A DNA stretch of 64,000 bases, from positions 178,376,071 through 178,440,070 of the forward strand of contig OZ020611.1 in assembly GCA_963971575.1 (NCBI GenBank), given 5' to 3'. Shown in pieces: positions 11,180-23,620 of this stretch; the first letter of the stretch is position 1; every line of letters begins with the position of its first letter. The notes beneath the pieces are model-generated. The model saw only the letters and a program-made list of their open reading frames with translations. It was not told the origin of the DNA and made no database searches. The translations under genes were made by a program, and so were the position numbers. This DNA is from Liopterus haemorrhoidalis (lineage: Eukaryota > Arthropoda > Insecta > Coleoptera > Dytiscidae).

Positions 11180-12530
11180 TTAACGCAAAGAAACCGACCC
11201 GAATGCCAATTCTTTTCGAATGGTGATGTTCCATGTTATATGATTTCAATATTATTAATGATTTTAAGTTATTATACCATGAAGGTAAAATTAATCGTGT
11301 ATATTTATTTTAATAACAACATTTGTTCATGTTTTTTCCGTACTAATTAAGCTTTTTATAACTTTTTGTTTTTTGTATTCCGAAAATTGAGTTATTATTT
11401 TGAAATACAAACTTTTTATAATATTTATGCAATATAATATTTATGCAACCAGCATTACAATATGTCCTTTTAGCAGTCTCCTATTTCCTTACAGCAACGC
11501 TATGGTAACTTGTATGGTAACAGCTATGCGATTGATGCATAAAATTTATGTATTCCCTTGAAAGGACATGTTTTATGAATTTCTTTATTTTTTTCATTCT
11601 TCCTCCGGTGTCCCTCTCTTTCTTCCTATTCTCTTTTCGGCTTCCGTCTCCGCTCCCCTTCCGTCTTGACTCCTTTTAAGGACATCTTTTATTTACTGTA
11701 CTATATACAATCATTCATGTGTCTGCATGGTAGAAATTATGACTAAACGACTGGACCAACAATTGAAATTTGACATGCATATACAATACTGTCACCCGCA
11801 TATAGGAAAAAAAAGATTTCGAAAAAAAAATATTACTCGAAAAATATTTACATTTATGTAGTTTACTGACGAAAAAATAATATTTTAATTTTTTTTTTGT
11901 GCCCTCAAATGAAAGCTCTTAAAGAGAAGATTCCGAAATTTGGTAAGCACATATTTTTAAGCGATGTTGACAAAAAAAAAAAAAAGTCTTACAAACCCAA
12001 GGGGATTGGGAGGACCTCACATGACCTTTTAAAAAATAATTTAGATGAGTTGGTGAAAACAAATTAATTTTAGTTATGGTTAAATCATGTTTTAGCCCGT
12101 CTTCGAGATTAAGTCGCATTCGACAAGTATAAGATGAATTTACATACACCGAATAAGCGCGGTAGCGCTATTAGTTACAAATGAAAAAATAAAAAAATCG
12201 TTACAGAAACAGTAAATTTTTTGGTATATTTTCGCAAAAAAAAAACTGCTTCTGCAAAGATATATCTTATTTTTCTATTTGAAACTAACGCAACTACCAC
12301 GCTTATTTTGAAATGAACTGTCATATACAGTGTTTTTAAATGAACTGTTTTAGTGGCGACATACAGTGATAAAAAGTAGAAGCATATATTATTAACCCTC
12401 AATATTTAAAAAATATATAATACATGTTTCCTGTTTCACCAGTTAATTTTTTGTTTATAATTTATATGATTCTAATCCGCTTTTTAAATACAATTTTCTA
12501 TTAATATAACATTATGTCCTTATTTTATAT
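11180..12530. other. no gene; includes a pyrimidine-rich tract
   Basis: The segment 11577-11680 is strongly C/T-rich on the plus strand, unlike its surroundings. The short frames in 11919-12402 have no recognisable content. Confidence 0.45.
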
Positions 12531-12573
12531 TACGTTATTTTTTTAGAGCTCTCAGACTCTAAAAAAATAACGT
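12531..12573. repeat. 17-bp perfect hairpin at LINE edge
   Basis: The 12532-12548 arm (ACGTTATTTTTTTAGAG) pairs perfectly with 12557-12573 around an 8-base loop. It sits immediately at the 5' edge of the LINE fragment. It could be a small inversion produced during 5'-truncated insertion or a terminator-like structure of an older element. Confidence 0.7.
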
Positions 12574-13423
12574 TATTCGAGATGTTCAAATGACAGCATA
12601 CTACGCCCTATTTCAGTCAAGAATGACATTTGCATTACTGGCATGGGGTCATTCTCCACATGCGGCAAGAATATTTAGGATGCAAAGGCGTGTTGTTATA
12701 GTGCGTTCAAAGGTGAGTTTGCAGTACAGGGCATATGGAGTAGTTCTTTTTCATACACTCTAATGGGTTTACACAATGACACTATCCTTTTCTTGCTTGT
12801 CGACGTTGCCAGCTCTAAAACGCGCTGATCTGTGAAGACGCAGTATTCTACAAATGGCCGTTTGTTTTTGTTGACTGTTATTTTGAGTTTTATAAGAGTT
12901 GATTTTTGTAAATAATACGAGTTTTTCATATTATTATAATTGACACATTTGACACTTTTACAACATTTGGCAACACCGCTCCCAATTTCCATAAGAGCTA
13001 TACTGCAAACTCACCTTCGAACGCACTATAGAATTATTGGTAACATAACATAGCATACAGGCAAGACTGTAAAAACATTTTTATAAATTTGAACATATTG
13101 GCACTACCCTCACTTTATATATTATCTTGTTTAACCCCCCCGTTCATTCTAATATAGCCGACAAAACACTTCAAATGGATGTATACAATTACAATACAAG
13201 AGGTAAAGATTTGATAAGACCTGGATATGTGAGACTCGTGTCTTCACGATACTCCCTTAATTATTATGCGACACGTTTCTACAATGTTCTTCCCCAATCT
13301 GTCAAATCTTTGCCCACAAATAAATTTAATTCTGTAATAAAGAAAACGCTAAAAGAAAAAGCATTTTACAATTTCGAAGAATATTGGAATTGTGATTTTA
13401 CATCCATTGGTTCTAATAATTAA
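12572..13423 (+). pseudogene. LINE reverse transcriptase, C-terminal region, interrupted
   Basis: From 12572 the frame reads VIRDVQMTAYYALFQSRMTF and continues through AWGHSPHAARIFRMQRR to 12696, where the MITE intervenes. After the MITE it resumes (IIGNIT) and carries the thumb-like segment FINLNILALPSLYIL. One single-base frameshift in the CCCCCCC run near 13134 moves it into the frame that ends at 13423 (HSNIADKTLQMDVYNYNTRG ... FYNVLPQSVKSLP). These blocks match the C-terminus of Jockey/CR1-type RTs. The protein could not be active: the catalytic YADD region lies upstream of the truncation. Confidence 0.78.
12699..13028. mobile_element. 330-bp TA-flanked MITE inside the LINE
   Basis: The left end TAGTGCGTTCAAAGGTGAGT and the inverse of the right end (TAGTGCGTTCGAAGGTGAGT) match at 27 of 28 terminal bases. 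TA dinucleotides flank both ends (12697-12698 and 13029-13030). Removing the element with one TA restores the codons R-V-V-R-I-I-G-N expected in the interrupted LINE, which defines the boundaries independently. The TA duplication points to Tc1/mariner-type mobilisation. A 98-codon minus-strand frame in its interior shows no recognisable domain. Confidence 0.9.
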
Positions 13424-13640
13424 TAAGTAAATCTAATGATAAATGTACACTTGTATGATTCCTTAAATGTAATATGTGTTTGTATTTTTGACGTAAGAAA
13501 TGTATGTAAGAGATGTATACCTACATTTTATTAACATTAATAAATCATTATTATTATTATTATTATAAAAGTCGATATAAACAAAGAGTTAAAAAGCCAA
13601 GGTGAACGTTTTAGTTTACAACGGGTTTTAAGTGTTAAAT

Positions 13641-13785
13641 CGCCGACCGGCGTAGCGTAGTGGTAACACACGTGCCCTGCTTTGCTAAGGTCTCGGGTTC
13701 CAATTCTGTTCAAGCATGGAATTTTCATTACAAAAAATTAGAAAAGTTCTGGTTAATTGCCTTACTAGCAAAGGCATAAAATAAA
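13641..13785 (+). repeat. tRNA-derived SINE, family 1, copy 2
   Basis: The A box TAGCGTAGTGG is at 13653-13663 and the B box GGTTCCAATTC at 13696-13706. The body TTCTGGTTAATTGCCTTACT and the AGCAAAGGCATAAAA ending match copy 1. It lies only ~75 bases past the tail of the LINE ending at 13567. Confidence 0.83.
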
Positions 13786-14578
13786 AAAGTCTTGTATCGC
13801 GATATTGCTACGCATTTCTTTGTTTTATTACTAGATTTAGCATATAACTAAGATGCTTATGCTACCCGACATAAGTATTTTTTTATATATACAAGTTGGC
13901 CAAACACTTAACATGCACGCCAAATTTTAACTCTTTAGCCCTAGGTGTTTGGCTACTATTTCTGCAGTACAAACAGACATAAGTGGCGTTATAAGAGTTC
14001 TTTGATTTAATTAAATAAACAACATTCAAATGCAATTTAATGATATAGTAAACTGTATTTTAATTACATAACAAGAAAAATAAAACACTTTTAAAAAATA
14101 TAAAATAAACCTTTTGACGTACATTTTTCATTCTTTATCATGTTTACTAGCACAGAACACAGTACAAAACTCAAATTATTACAAAAGTTATTGCATAATC
14201 CTAAACGTATTTGCATGTTTACATTCAGAATATTGATACAATTGACGCAACAGATTTTATATTTTTATTTCACAAATAAATCCGTGCATTTTGTGGGGGA
14301 TTTCTAGAAATCGTGGTAGATATTGAAGATATAAAGCAGACTGCTTGTTACAGTAAGCTGCTTCTCTTTCTTGTGCATCTCCGGGGAAATTATTACATCG
14401 GAACTGTTAGAATGTAAACTGGAAGGTGCAAATGTCTGTTGACATTTTAACTTATGTATCTTCACAAATATTATACTACATATAATGAGATTTACAAGGT
14501 TTTCAAAACAATATAAAATATCTGACGTAAATAGCGTAGCAATTATTGTTAAAGTTTTTATTTGTTACCAATCCTATC
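13786..14578. other. AT-rich stretch, no gene seen
   Basis: No coding sequence or repeat structure was recognised. Confidence 0.5.
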
Positions 14579-14582
14579 TTAA

Positions 14583-14917
14583 GGCCTTATCACACTTGAG
14601 TTATTATTCAAGTCTAAACTTGGAAAATTGAAGTCTTTGCATTCGAATTGAAGTCTTGTGTATGTGATAGCATGACAAAAAACCTAGATTTTTTTCATGT
14701 CTCTAGAAGACAGACGAAATCCAAGTCATTAAATGCGCGTGCGCGTCCTCGCTCTCTCAGTCAGATCAAGTGAGATGGGTCTATTGTTAACGTTATGTAC
14801 GCAGACGCAAGTTACTTATCCCTGTTTCCCGTGTGATAGCAGAAGACGTGAAGACTTGAATCCTCGAAAAAGACTTACAAAATAAAACTTGGATAGCGTT
14901 CTAGTGTGATACGCCCT
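14583..14917. mobile_element. 335-bp MITE with TTAA duplication
   Basis: TTAA at 14579-14582 and 14918-14921 brackets termini GGCCTTATCACACTTGAG and, inverted from the right, AGGGCGTATCACACTAG. GAAGTCTTG / AGACTTGAA motifs recur in both halves. The interior is more GC-rich than the surroundings (GCGCGTGCGCGTCC) and non-coding. TTAA duplication suggests piggyBac- or Kolobok-type mobilisation. Confidence 0.8.
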
Positions 14918-14921
14918 TTAA

Positions 14922-15894
14922 CTCAGCATATCTTTACCCAGTAATGCTTGAGTATATATTTATTTTCTACAAAACTTGGTATAAAATGAGTTACACTATT
15001 AAGTTACAAAATTAAGTACGAGCATCTATTGTGATTCTGTTGTTAAATTTGTGTTTGTGTGCACTTCGCTGGTCTGACAAAAGGAAATGTTTTTTTTTTT
15101 TTAATCCAAGGCATACATCCTAAAAAAAAACAGTAAGTACGTATTAATACCGTTTCAATGATGCCAATGACGAAGCGCTCTTGGTAACATGATTTTGGGA
15201 GAAGTGTATATGACGTGGTATTCCGGACAAGAAATGATGATGATGATACCGTTTCAGTGATCTTCTTTAAAACATATTTAGCAAAAAAAAAAAAAAAACC
15301 GATAAAACCTCTTCATTTAACAAACACATTACTCAATTTTCGGTCAATAAATTAATTTAAAAATATCTTGCAGACCAGTTGTTTACAGTGATATAAATCA
15401 ACTTCATCTCTCATACAATGTGGTACTACATTTTTATTTTCACATATATCAAAGATTTTCACAGCTTCAAACGACATTTTAAAACTTTTACGAGCTATTG
15501 CTCGAGGCTAACTTACTGCCAGTGTGTTGTGCGCAATATCGCTAACTTTGCGGTTTAAAATCAGTAACTTGATCAGGGTATATGTTTTATTCAATAGTTC
15601 GTTAGAACATAACTGGAACAAACTTCTAAACATGTGACTTGATTGATTACCAAGTATAGGCTTGTACTTTTACCTTCTAACAAAATTTACAATGAGTTAT
15701 TTCTTAAATGTTGTCATGACTGATATATAGGGTGTAGTGCCGTTATGTCAAATATGCCTTACGGTGCAATTTTTCACACAGGCAAATTTAAAAATGTAAA
15801 TAAAACCACAATTGATAAATTAACAATTTAGTCAGGCTATAGTAGCCAGTATTTAAAGACGATAATAATGCCACTATCGTGCCTAACTTACGTA
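14922..15894. other. AT-rich stretch, no gene seen
   Basis: Short A and T homopolymers and a GATGATGATGAT run near 15235-15250. No genes or element termini were identified. Confidence 0.5.
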
Positions 15895-16031
15895 CAGGCC
15901 AAGTAGGCCTCGGCCTAGGGGCCCGAGGATTTTGGGGCCCCGACGGAGTCTGATTTTTCTATTTTTCGATGTCCTTTAGGGGCCAATGCTATTTGGACTC
16001 TAGGTCCTATAAAAAACTTAATCCAGCGCTG
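15895..16031. mobile_element. short hAT-like GC-rich MITE
   Basis: It starts CAGGCCAAGTAGGCCTCGG and ends with CTTAATCCAGCGCTG, an arrangement familiar from hAT MITEs whose inverse starts CAGxGCTGGATTAAG and contains GGCCC blocks (GGGGCCC occurs twice). The flanking octamers (CTTACGTA, TTTACTAT) are only weakly similar, so the target duplication is eroded or the edges are off by a base. Confidence 0.45.
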
Positions 16032-16159
16032 TTTACTATATATTAAATACAATTAATTTATATACGACGATAAACCGTCTGCTAAAAAACGAATAGACGT
16101 GTTGGAATTTGGGTCCATCGTCGCGTTCAATGCATGCCTTGGGCAGCTAGCCGTACAAA

Positions 16160-16440
16160 TGTATCAGTTTTGGAAGAACTCAACATCACAAATCGAATGA
16201 GATGACAAAGATTAACAAACATCTTCTTCGAAACTTTGAACATATCTCCAGAAAAGCAGATGGCATGGAAAGATTAATCCTGTAAGAAAAAATAAATAGA
16301 CACTGGCCGAGACGCAGATATTCCAAACAACGGGGCGACCAAATGAAGCCACTATTCCACACACTACATCAAACTACGAATCTGGCTCAAGATCGAAAAT
16401 CATGGGCCTCAAAAATAAAACCATACTGCCAACAAGATAC
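16160..16440 (+). pseudogene. LINE C-terminal scrap (endonuclease-RT type)
   Basis: The translation contains FEHISRKADGMERLIL, a WPRRRYSKQRGDQMK basic block and NLAQDRKSWA. These correspond to the post-RT region of insect R2/RTE-like LINE proteins (FGHI.R..., GR.xxRW.DQI, AQDR..W). Several frameshifts and stops break it. Confidence 0.6.
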
Positions 16441-19400
16441 CACCAATTTCTACAGTAAGGATTACCATACTTCGAATCATTAGGTTCGAAGAAAAAAAAA
16501 GATGAGCAACAAGTAGTACGCCAAGCTTTTTCTGCAGATAGTGGAAGTTGTTTGTACGAAATAATAAGAAAAACAATCGTACAACAAAGAAAAAAAGCAA
16601 AACAGAGCAAACTAAAAAAAAAAATAACTAACAGTTCCCAAATAAAGTTAAAAGGAATATGTAGAATATTTCTCACAATGACTTTTGTAAGTCTGCACCG
16701 AAAGGAGGAATTTTAATTTAACAGAACAAAGTTCTATACCATGTCAAATATAGTTTAATTTTTTAAAATTTTGTTGAAAATAACTGAGGTTGACATGCTG
16801 CTCACAACACTTACTTCAACGCTTTGTTGAAGTCCAGACAAGATTTATGTTTCTGTTTTTAATATGTAAAATATTGTTTTGGCAACATACATAAAATATT
16901 GTCTGGTTTTTGCATACATTTTCCTTTGTCCGTCTTTCTAAATGCTTTTGATGGTAATATTGAAGTTGACTGTCCGATAGACTACAAAATGTGACTCCAA
17001 AAATGACTCACAACTGTTTTTAGGAAACAAATTACACTCAACCTTGACGATGCACTAATTAAACATTCAATATCTTCAATTTAATTATTTGTTTAAAACA
17101 CGTTCAGTTATTAACAAATACTTAATCACAGGTTAAACAGCTGATTATTACATAAAAAAAAAACACGCCACACGATCGTTATTAACATTGTATGCAGGCC
17201 CCAGAAATGCCGTCTTAAAACAATTCTACACTCTTTACTTAAGTGAATTATGTTTTCTTTTCCTTTTGTTTGTGGCTTTAACAGGTTTGGCTATTACCCA
17301 TGTAATAAATGAAGAGATTAAGGGATTTTAAATTTTCGATTATAATTTGATATTTTTTGATTTAATATTGTTATAAATAATTTCATAAATATCTAAAGAG
17401 TTAGTAGCAAGATTCGTCTGAATATTGGTGGGTAAGGACATATTTTGGATGATTAAATTTTGTATGAATATGTTACGATTGCAAATCTAAGCCTATTTTT
17501 TTAGTCTTAAAATTTCAAAACTAAAAACACTCAGGCCCCTAAGATGGGCTACTGTTCATAGAGCTCAGACAGTGTCGATAGCCACAAGACGTACAGCCGG
17601 AAAGGGAGAGAGAGATATGAATGTTGGTCGAGACAACAGGCATTTCAGCTAGTATCTTTATATAAGTATTTCAATTTTTATGCTAGGCCATTCTCAAAAG
17701 ACCATAAAAAAGAAAATGTTGACTGTTATACACTTAAACCAAAAAATATAAAAATTTCTTGATAACGTTTCAGTTCTGTAGAAAATTTCAGTTAATATCT
17801 TTATTTTATTTTCGTTCCGTTCTCAGGTCATGACCAGCACTGACGATGACATTCACAGATCCCAGACACTCCTCTTCGTACTCCTCCGCCCGCCGTTTAT
17901 AATTTGTTTTATTTCTTCTTATTTAACTAAATTAAAGAAAAGAATTGCGCATTGTGCTTAATAGATAAGTAGACAGGATACGTATCACAGTAAATTTTTT
18001 GATTTATTCATATAAAGTATTGTACCATAAATTTTAGGTGGAAGTTTTTTTATGTACACAAGTGTTTTTTTATATCTGAATCTATCACACGTTAGATATC
18101 ACCTGCAGATATTTTTATTTGCAATAAAAAAAACTGCCGACAGCTGCTCTTATATTGCAGACAGACGTATGGGGAACTCACTAAGGGTTAGCCAACATAA
18201 AGGGGTAAAAAAGAAAAAATATCTTTTAAAACGAAAAAAAGTCCTTTGATATAATTTTTTAACACACAATTGTAGATAAAAAACTTTGGTCTGGGAAACT
18301 GGATGATTCATTCACCTAACGGTGGGGTGAGACTGCGTTTTAAAGAAAATTCTGTATGTTTATTTTATATATTTTAAATTATATATATTATATTGATTAG
18401 AATTTACAGATTTTTTTTTTTCATATTCAACTGTCAGTTCTTAATCTCGTTGCTAACTTCTGTTGTTGTTTTTTTCAACGCCGTCTTAAATAACATTTTC
18501 CCAACAATTGCACAAGGTCTGATTAAAATAAGATACCGGGTGATCAATACTGATGATCTCGGCCGTTCCAACGCAATAGTTTTTCGTCCACTTTCCAATA
18601 ATGGCGAACTAGACTAAATGCACAGACGTGCGTGATTCATGCATATGCAGATTTTGATATTTTATTTAGCAGATTATTCGATATATACACCTTTCAAAAA
18701 ATTCGGCATTTAAGGTTCGATGCAGACAAAGAAAATATTTAAAACATCAAGTGTCACAATTTAAATCCACGTTACCTTTAACTGCGCTTCTCGAAGGTTC
18801 GTATTTTTTGTATGCTGCTCTTTTGAACTATAAACTAAAGACGAACTTTTTCTTAATATGTTCCCGGGAAAAATACACACACATTTTCCGAAATAGAACA
18901 TGGGTTATGTTTCGAAATTCCAGCAGGGTTAAATTATAATCAGGGTCGAACTAAGCTGTATGTATAGAATAAAGTATATGTGTAACTATATTAAACGAAA
19001 TGGCGTAGCCGTTTAGTAGGGAACCAATATCAATCATTCATACATTTGTGGTTGGCTGAAACGAACGCGTTGTGAAACTATGTTTAGTTTTCATTTGAAC
19101 TAAACTTTCATTTTCATTTGAACTACGTAATGTTTTTCAAAATATGTATACTATAAATCTCATTTAAACCATTTAAATTTGAATTTAACCGAATAAATAC
19201 TAAAATTTCATTATTAATGTGTTTCTTTAAATATATTAATAAGAGCTAAATGTTACCAAACGATTATTAAATGATTACTTCGAAATACTTACTTCTAATT
19301 ATTTCAAAACGAATACATATCTAATACTTATTTATATTTCAGTTTTGAATAAAAATTTTGGAAAAAATAAGGGTGAAATGTAAATATTATGTTTTGAAAG

Positions 19401-20439
19401 AGAGAGGCGAAGCTTCACCGAGGACCAATTTGGTCCTAACTACCTTGTGCTTTTTCTTTAGCTAGCTTACAACTAGCTGCTTGTGGTGGAATTATACGAA
19501 ATATACGCTTGAGAATGGTTTAGAAATACATCAAAAAGTTACTTTTCTAAAAGACAGTAAGGTAAGAATTCTTCGGTTTTCTTTTTGAGACATTTTTTCT
19601 TTAAACGTAAATAAACAATATAACGTTAAAATTCAATATTGATTTAAAATATATTTGCTCAAGCGACCACCCAATTTCCATGTCATTGTTTTTGCGTCTT
19701 AAGTCCACAAAATCTACCAAATTATTCATTATATGTTAATATTAAATTATAATTTCACCATAAAATAGCATAATTACTGAGGAAACCGCATTCTGAGTAG
19801 CCATAAGCAGTTTGTTGATAAGCATGTGCATATTCAGAGAGTTATTGCCCTAATGGGAACTGTTTCTTCAAGGGCATAATCCTCCAAGTTCACGAAACTA
19901 CGCAGCTGACAGACATTAATTAGATCGTCTGGCTCAGACACTCCCTTAAGGCGAAATGTCTATACTTCATTTACTTTTTATAATTTTTATATACACACAA
20001 GTTAAGCTAGAATTTAATAACAGGTTCTCCTTAAAATGTTCAGATGCATAGATATATCGGTTAACTGGTCGCGGTTTTATTAAACGCACATAAGAGTTTT
20101 TCTTTTAGAAAATAATCCATCGACAACACAAAGGTACCAGCTCTCACATATGCTGCAAAAATTTCACAACATACTGAGCTTGATCATTAGTGATTTCTAT
20201 ACTGGGAAAGAGTGGCGGCTTGTACATAAGAGCTACAGAACCCTCAGAATTAAATTAATTTAAACATTACAGACGTTTTTAATTTTTTATTAAAAACCGT
20301 CATTGTGGTGCGTAAAATAAGTAGTTTGTCTACAAATTATGATGTACAATGAGCATACAATGAGTCAACTATGCTGCACGCAATGCCAGTTCTAATTGCT
20401 ATGGTAATGCGACGTTAGACACTGAGTAGGGGTAAAGGC
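16441..20439. other. long AT-rich stretch, no gene seen
   Basis: Only short frames without motifs, many from A/T runs. No termini with target duplications and no tRNA-like boxes were found. A short palindrome AGGACCAATTTGGTCCT lies near 19420. Confidence 0.45.
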
Positions 20440-20660
20440 TGAATAGCCATTCTTGGTTCTGCAAACTTCTGCAAAGTCTTGCGAAGTGAACATTTTGCGG
20501 ACACTACTTCTTCTTGGAGAGAATTCCACAAGTCAAGTTCGGCTGGTGGGAAAATATTTCCTCGGTTGGTTGCTGTATTCCTCGAGTTTCAACTTTAAAT
20601 GGTGGCCACGAAATCGATGGTCCAGGTTAAATTCGAACAGAGAGAATAGTTAAATGTTTG
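20440..20660 (-). pseudogene. LINE RT C-terminal scrap (CR1/L2-like)
   Basis: Minus-strand reading gives LKLEEYSNQPRKYFPTSRT, then after a frameshift DLWNSLQEEVVSAKCSLRK, then LQKFAEPRM. This is the usual ending of CR1/L2/Jockey-type RT proteins (SFFPR...LWNSLP..VV....FK). No upstream RT domain is present. Confidence 0.5.
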
Positions 20661-21213
20661 TAGAGAATAGGATGACAGATAGTTGAGGAATGCTGCGTAA
20701 ACGAATTTATTCCTTACGTAGCAGACTGTGGCTGTCAACCAATAAAGTTGTAATAAATTGTATAGATAACGATGCTGTCTTCAACAACTAGTGGTGCAGA
20801 CTATTAGTACCTAAATAAATCTGTGTTTTGTATTAAGTATGAGATCGTCTAAACCCGTAGTTGAAATTGTATGTCTAAATGTATTTATTATTTTGTTATA
20901 TTATTTTATTATTTTGTTATATTGTATTACTTGTCTATATCATTATATGTTATTATGTATGTTTAACATATGTTTTTGTAATTTTTGGCCTAGTCGGCAA
21001 ATAAATGAATAATTATTTATATAATACGAAGAAATGAGAATAGGGTGCCTTGTATTTTTTATATTTTATATAAAGGTGCAGTCACCTGCAAAAGAAAGTT
21101 CACCTTAAAGTTCATCTACTTTATAGTTATGGGATCCTACCCCCCCTTTCGATCTTTCATATAGTACCCTTCTTAATATTTTTCCACCAAATCTTTAAGT
21201 GAAAGTAGTGAGT

Positions 21214-21430
21214 AAAGCTGCATTCAGAGCTCAGTAAATTAACACGCTGTGCGTTATGGATAGTTTTTAAACGAGTGCAATTGGTATGATCGGACAAGCT
21301 CGTACTATATCGCTCAACAGTAGTATAGCAACGACAAAGCACGAGCATGTCCGATCATACCAAATGACCTCGTTTAAAATTTATCCATAGCGTACAACGT
21401 GTTGATTTACAGAGCTCTGAATGCAGCTTT
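21214..21430. mobile_element. 217-bp near-palindromic foldback element
   Basis: Left arm 21214-21303 and right arm 21341-21430 are 90-base inverted copies joined by a 37-base centre. Identical blocks include AAAGCTGCATTCAGAGCTC, TTGGTATGATCGGACA and GCTCGT. It has no coding potential; overlapping short frames arise from the symmetry. A single RNA across it would fold into a long hairpin. Confidence 0.88.
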
Positions 21431-21759
21431 AAGCTCCACAAATTATCTGAAAAAATTAGCATCATATCTAATTGACGATCCACTTTCCTTTCAACAATTA
21501 AATTTCCACATCCCATCTTTCCGTACAAGACATTCCTTACTTTTTTTATCTTCCCCATGCACATACCAATATATTTCTTAAATCCCCATTGAACAGGATG
21601 TGTTCATATTATGAGCAGAGTACAATAATTGAACTGTTCTAGTAATTACTCATTTCTGTATACTGTATTTTCTTATGTTTAATAGTTTTTAATTTTTAAG
21701 TCTTAATATTGTTAATTATGTTCCTGTCCAATTTTGGCTATGCTGTTGGGACAGATGTA

Positions 21760-21944
<185 letters not shown>

Positions 21945-21960
21945 AGATTGAGAACCACTG

Positions 21961-23111
21961 ATGTAGCTTTACCATTTACGATTAATATTGATGAGACCAA
22001 TGTTTCGGCGTAGTACTTAAGACTGTAAGCAGGGCCAGAATAAATCGACCCCGCTCTCCAGGAGTTAGGAAAAGTTTTTTTAGTGAAGAGATGTTAGTTT
22101 TTAGATGTTATTTATTTTTTTTATTTTTTAATTGTTAAGAAACTGGTTGGGACCTCAAAAAAACTTGCACGCGGTCCTCACAATGGAGAAAGTCGGTGCT
22201 GACAACGTAAGTTTAGGAGCCATACTTAAGTATAGGGCGTATTATAGTTTGGTGACTGATATTGATGTTTCTAAGCAGAAATATGGTTTTTTACAAATAA
22301 TGTCAAGTAAGATGAGTCACTCTTTCATACCTTATAAAGAATAATGTTTTTGACTTGTATTTGTATCAGACCTGATTTATCATGGTACCCAAATACCTAA
22401 ATATTTTCCATTTTCTGCAAACTGGTCATATTGTCATGTCTGTGTCTACTAACAATGAGATAAGTATATGGGGCGTAATGTATTTTGGCAGAAATTGTTT
22501 CTGTAGATGAATTTAGGAGAAAACGCTGAATGCTCTAAAATTCCCAAACGATATTTGTCAAACGTCTGACAATTGATAAAATCACTTGAATTTCTTTTTA
22601 CTTCATTAACTAGATTTGAAACGAGATATATTAAAAGTATTTGATTTAAAACCAAACTTAATCTTTCCCTCAAATGAAAATTTAATATCTTATGATTTAA
22701 AATTTCTGGCGTTCCTTCTTTTATATTTTTGCACTGACATTTAAATCAATTACATCTGATTTCTTTTATGTTCGTGTTTTCTTTGTTTTAAACGTTTCAG
22801 GAATAATAATACCATATGTATGCTTTCAAGCAGTAATTATTATTCTAGAAGCGTTCTACTAGACATAAAATGAAAGCTTTAATATTATAAATTGTTTGTG
22901 CTTAATTTAATAACTAAAACCAATTCTGGTAGTTTTAGTTACATTATTATGTGATTCATTTTGACACCAACCAATAAAAAATATCTCAAAATAAAAATAA
23001 AATATATTCATAAGATAGATTATTTTTATTAATAATATTGCCATTTTTAATTTACCATTTTTAATATTTTAATGAAAGTAAAATAAGAAATTACTATAAA
23101 TACAAGTGTTT
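21961..23111. other. AT-rich stretch, no gene seen
   Basis: No coding or repeat structure was recognised. CAGGGCCAGAATAAATCG near 22032 resembles a hAT terminus but no partner was found. Confidence 0.45.
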
Positions 23112-23290
23112 AAAGAAAGAGGTTGAAAATTTTAAGAGCGTAGATTTCTGAATAAAATAAGTGAAAAAAGGTTTATCAACATTGGTCCGCAAACCAACAA
23201 TTTTAATGATATAAGATATTTTCAGCATTGCACTACATATGAAACAAAACTGTGTAGTGTCAAATTACCATGTTTTATATTATGATTTTA
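23112..23290 (-). repeat. dispersed repeat, inverse of 3530-3705
   Basis: Inverse copy of the repeat at 3530-3705: GTGTCAAATTACCATGTTTT and TTTTCAGCATTGCACT are shared, with further colinear similarity across ~175 bases. Confidence 0.7.
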
Positions 23291-23541
23291 TTACAGGTGT
23301 TCTACCTTGTGTGTCTACCATCTCAACACAGGCTTCTCATCTTTTTATAATGGAATTTCATATATGTTGTTTATAGTATAATGTTATAAGTATATTATTT
23401 TCTAGTTTGTAAGTATAATTATATACTTATTTTCTTTTAATCATAACAAGTCTATGGCTTCTGCTCTATTTTCTGTAATAATAATCAAAATAATTATATC
23501 TGTACAACTTCGCGGCACCCCTTTTATATACCTATGGACTA

Positions 23542-23620
23542 GGGCTGATTTAGCAACTGGCCCAATCATACAGGCTTCAGGCTCAAGCCCAAGGCAGCGA
23601 AATCTTAGGGGCAGTACATA
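23542..23620 (+). mobile_element. degraded hAT-like GC-rich scrap
   Basis: CTAGGGCTGATTTAGC, GGCCCAATCATACAGGC and AAATCTTAGGGGC resemble the ends of the hAT MITE class that includes 15895-16031. No duplication is visible. Confidence 0.35.

Larger units (their letters stand above)
12572..13567 (+). mobile_element. LINE 3' end (Jockey/CR1-like) with (ATT)n tail
   Basis: A 5'-truncated non-LTR retrotransposon. It holds the C-terminal part of the RT ORF, a short 3' UTR (13424-13536) and an (ATT)n tail ending near 13567. A 330-bp MITE interrupts it at 12699-13028. Family placement is by the typical post-RT sequence: a TAYYALFQSRMTFALLAWG block, then LPSLYIL, then YNTRGKDL, then FYNVLPQSVKSLP. 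The head of the element, with endonuclease and the RT active site, is missing. Confidence 0.8.
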
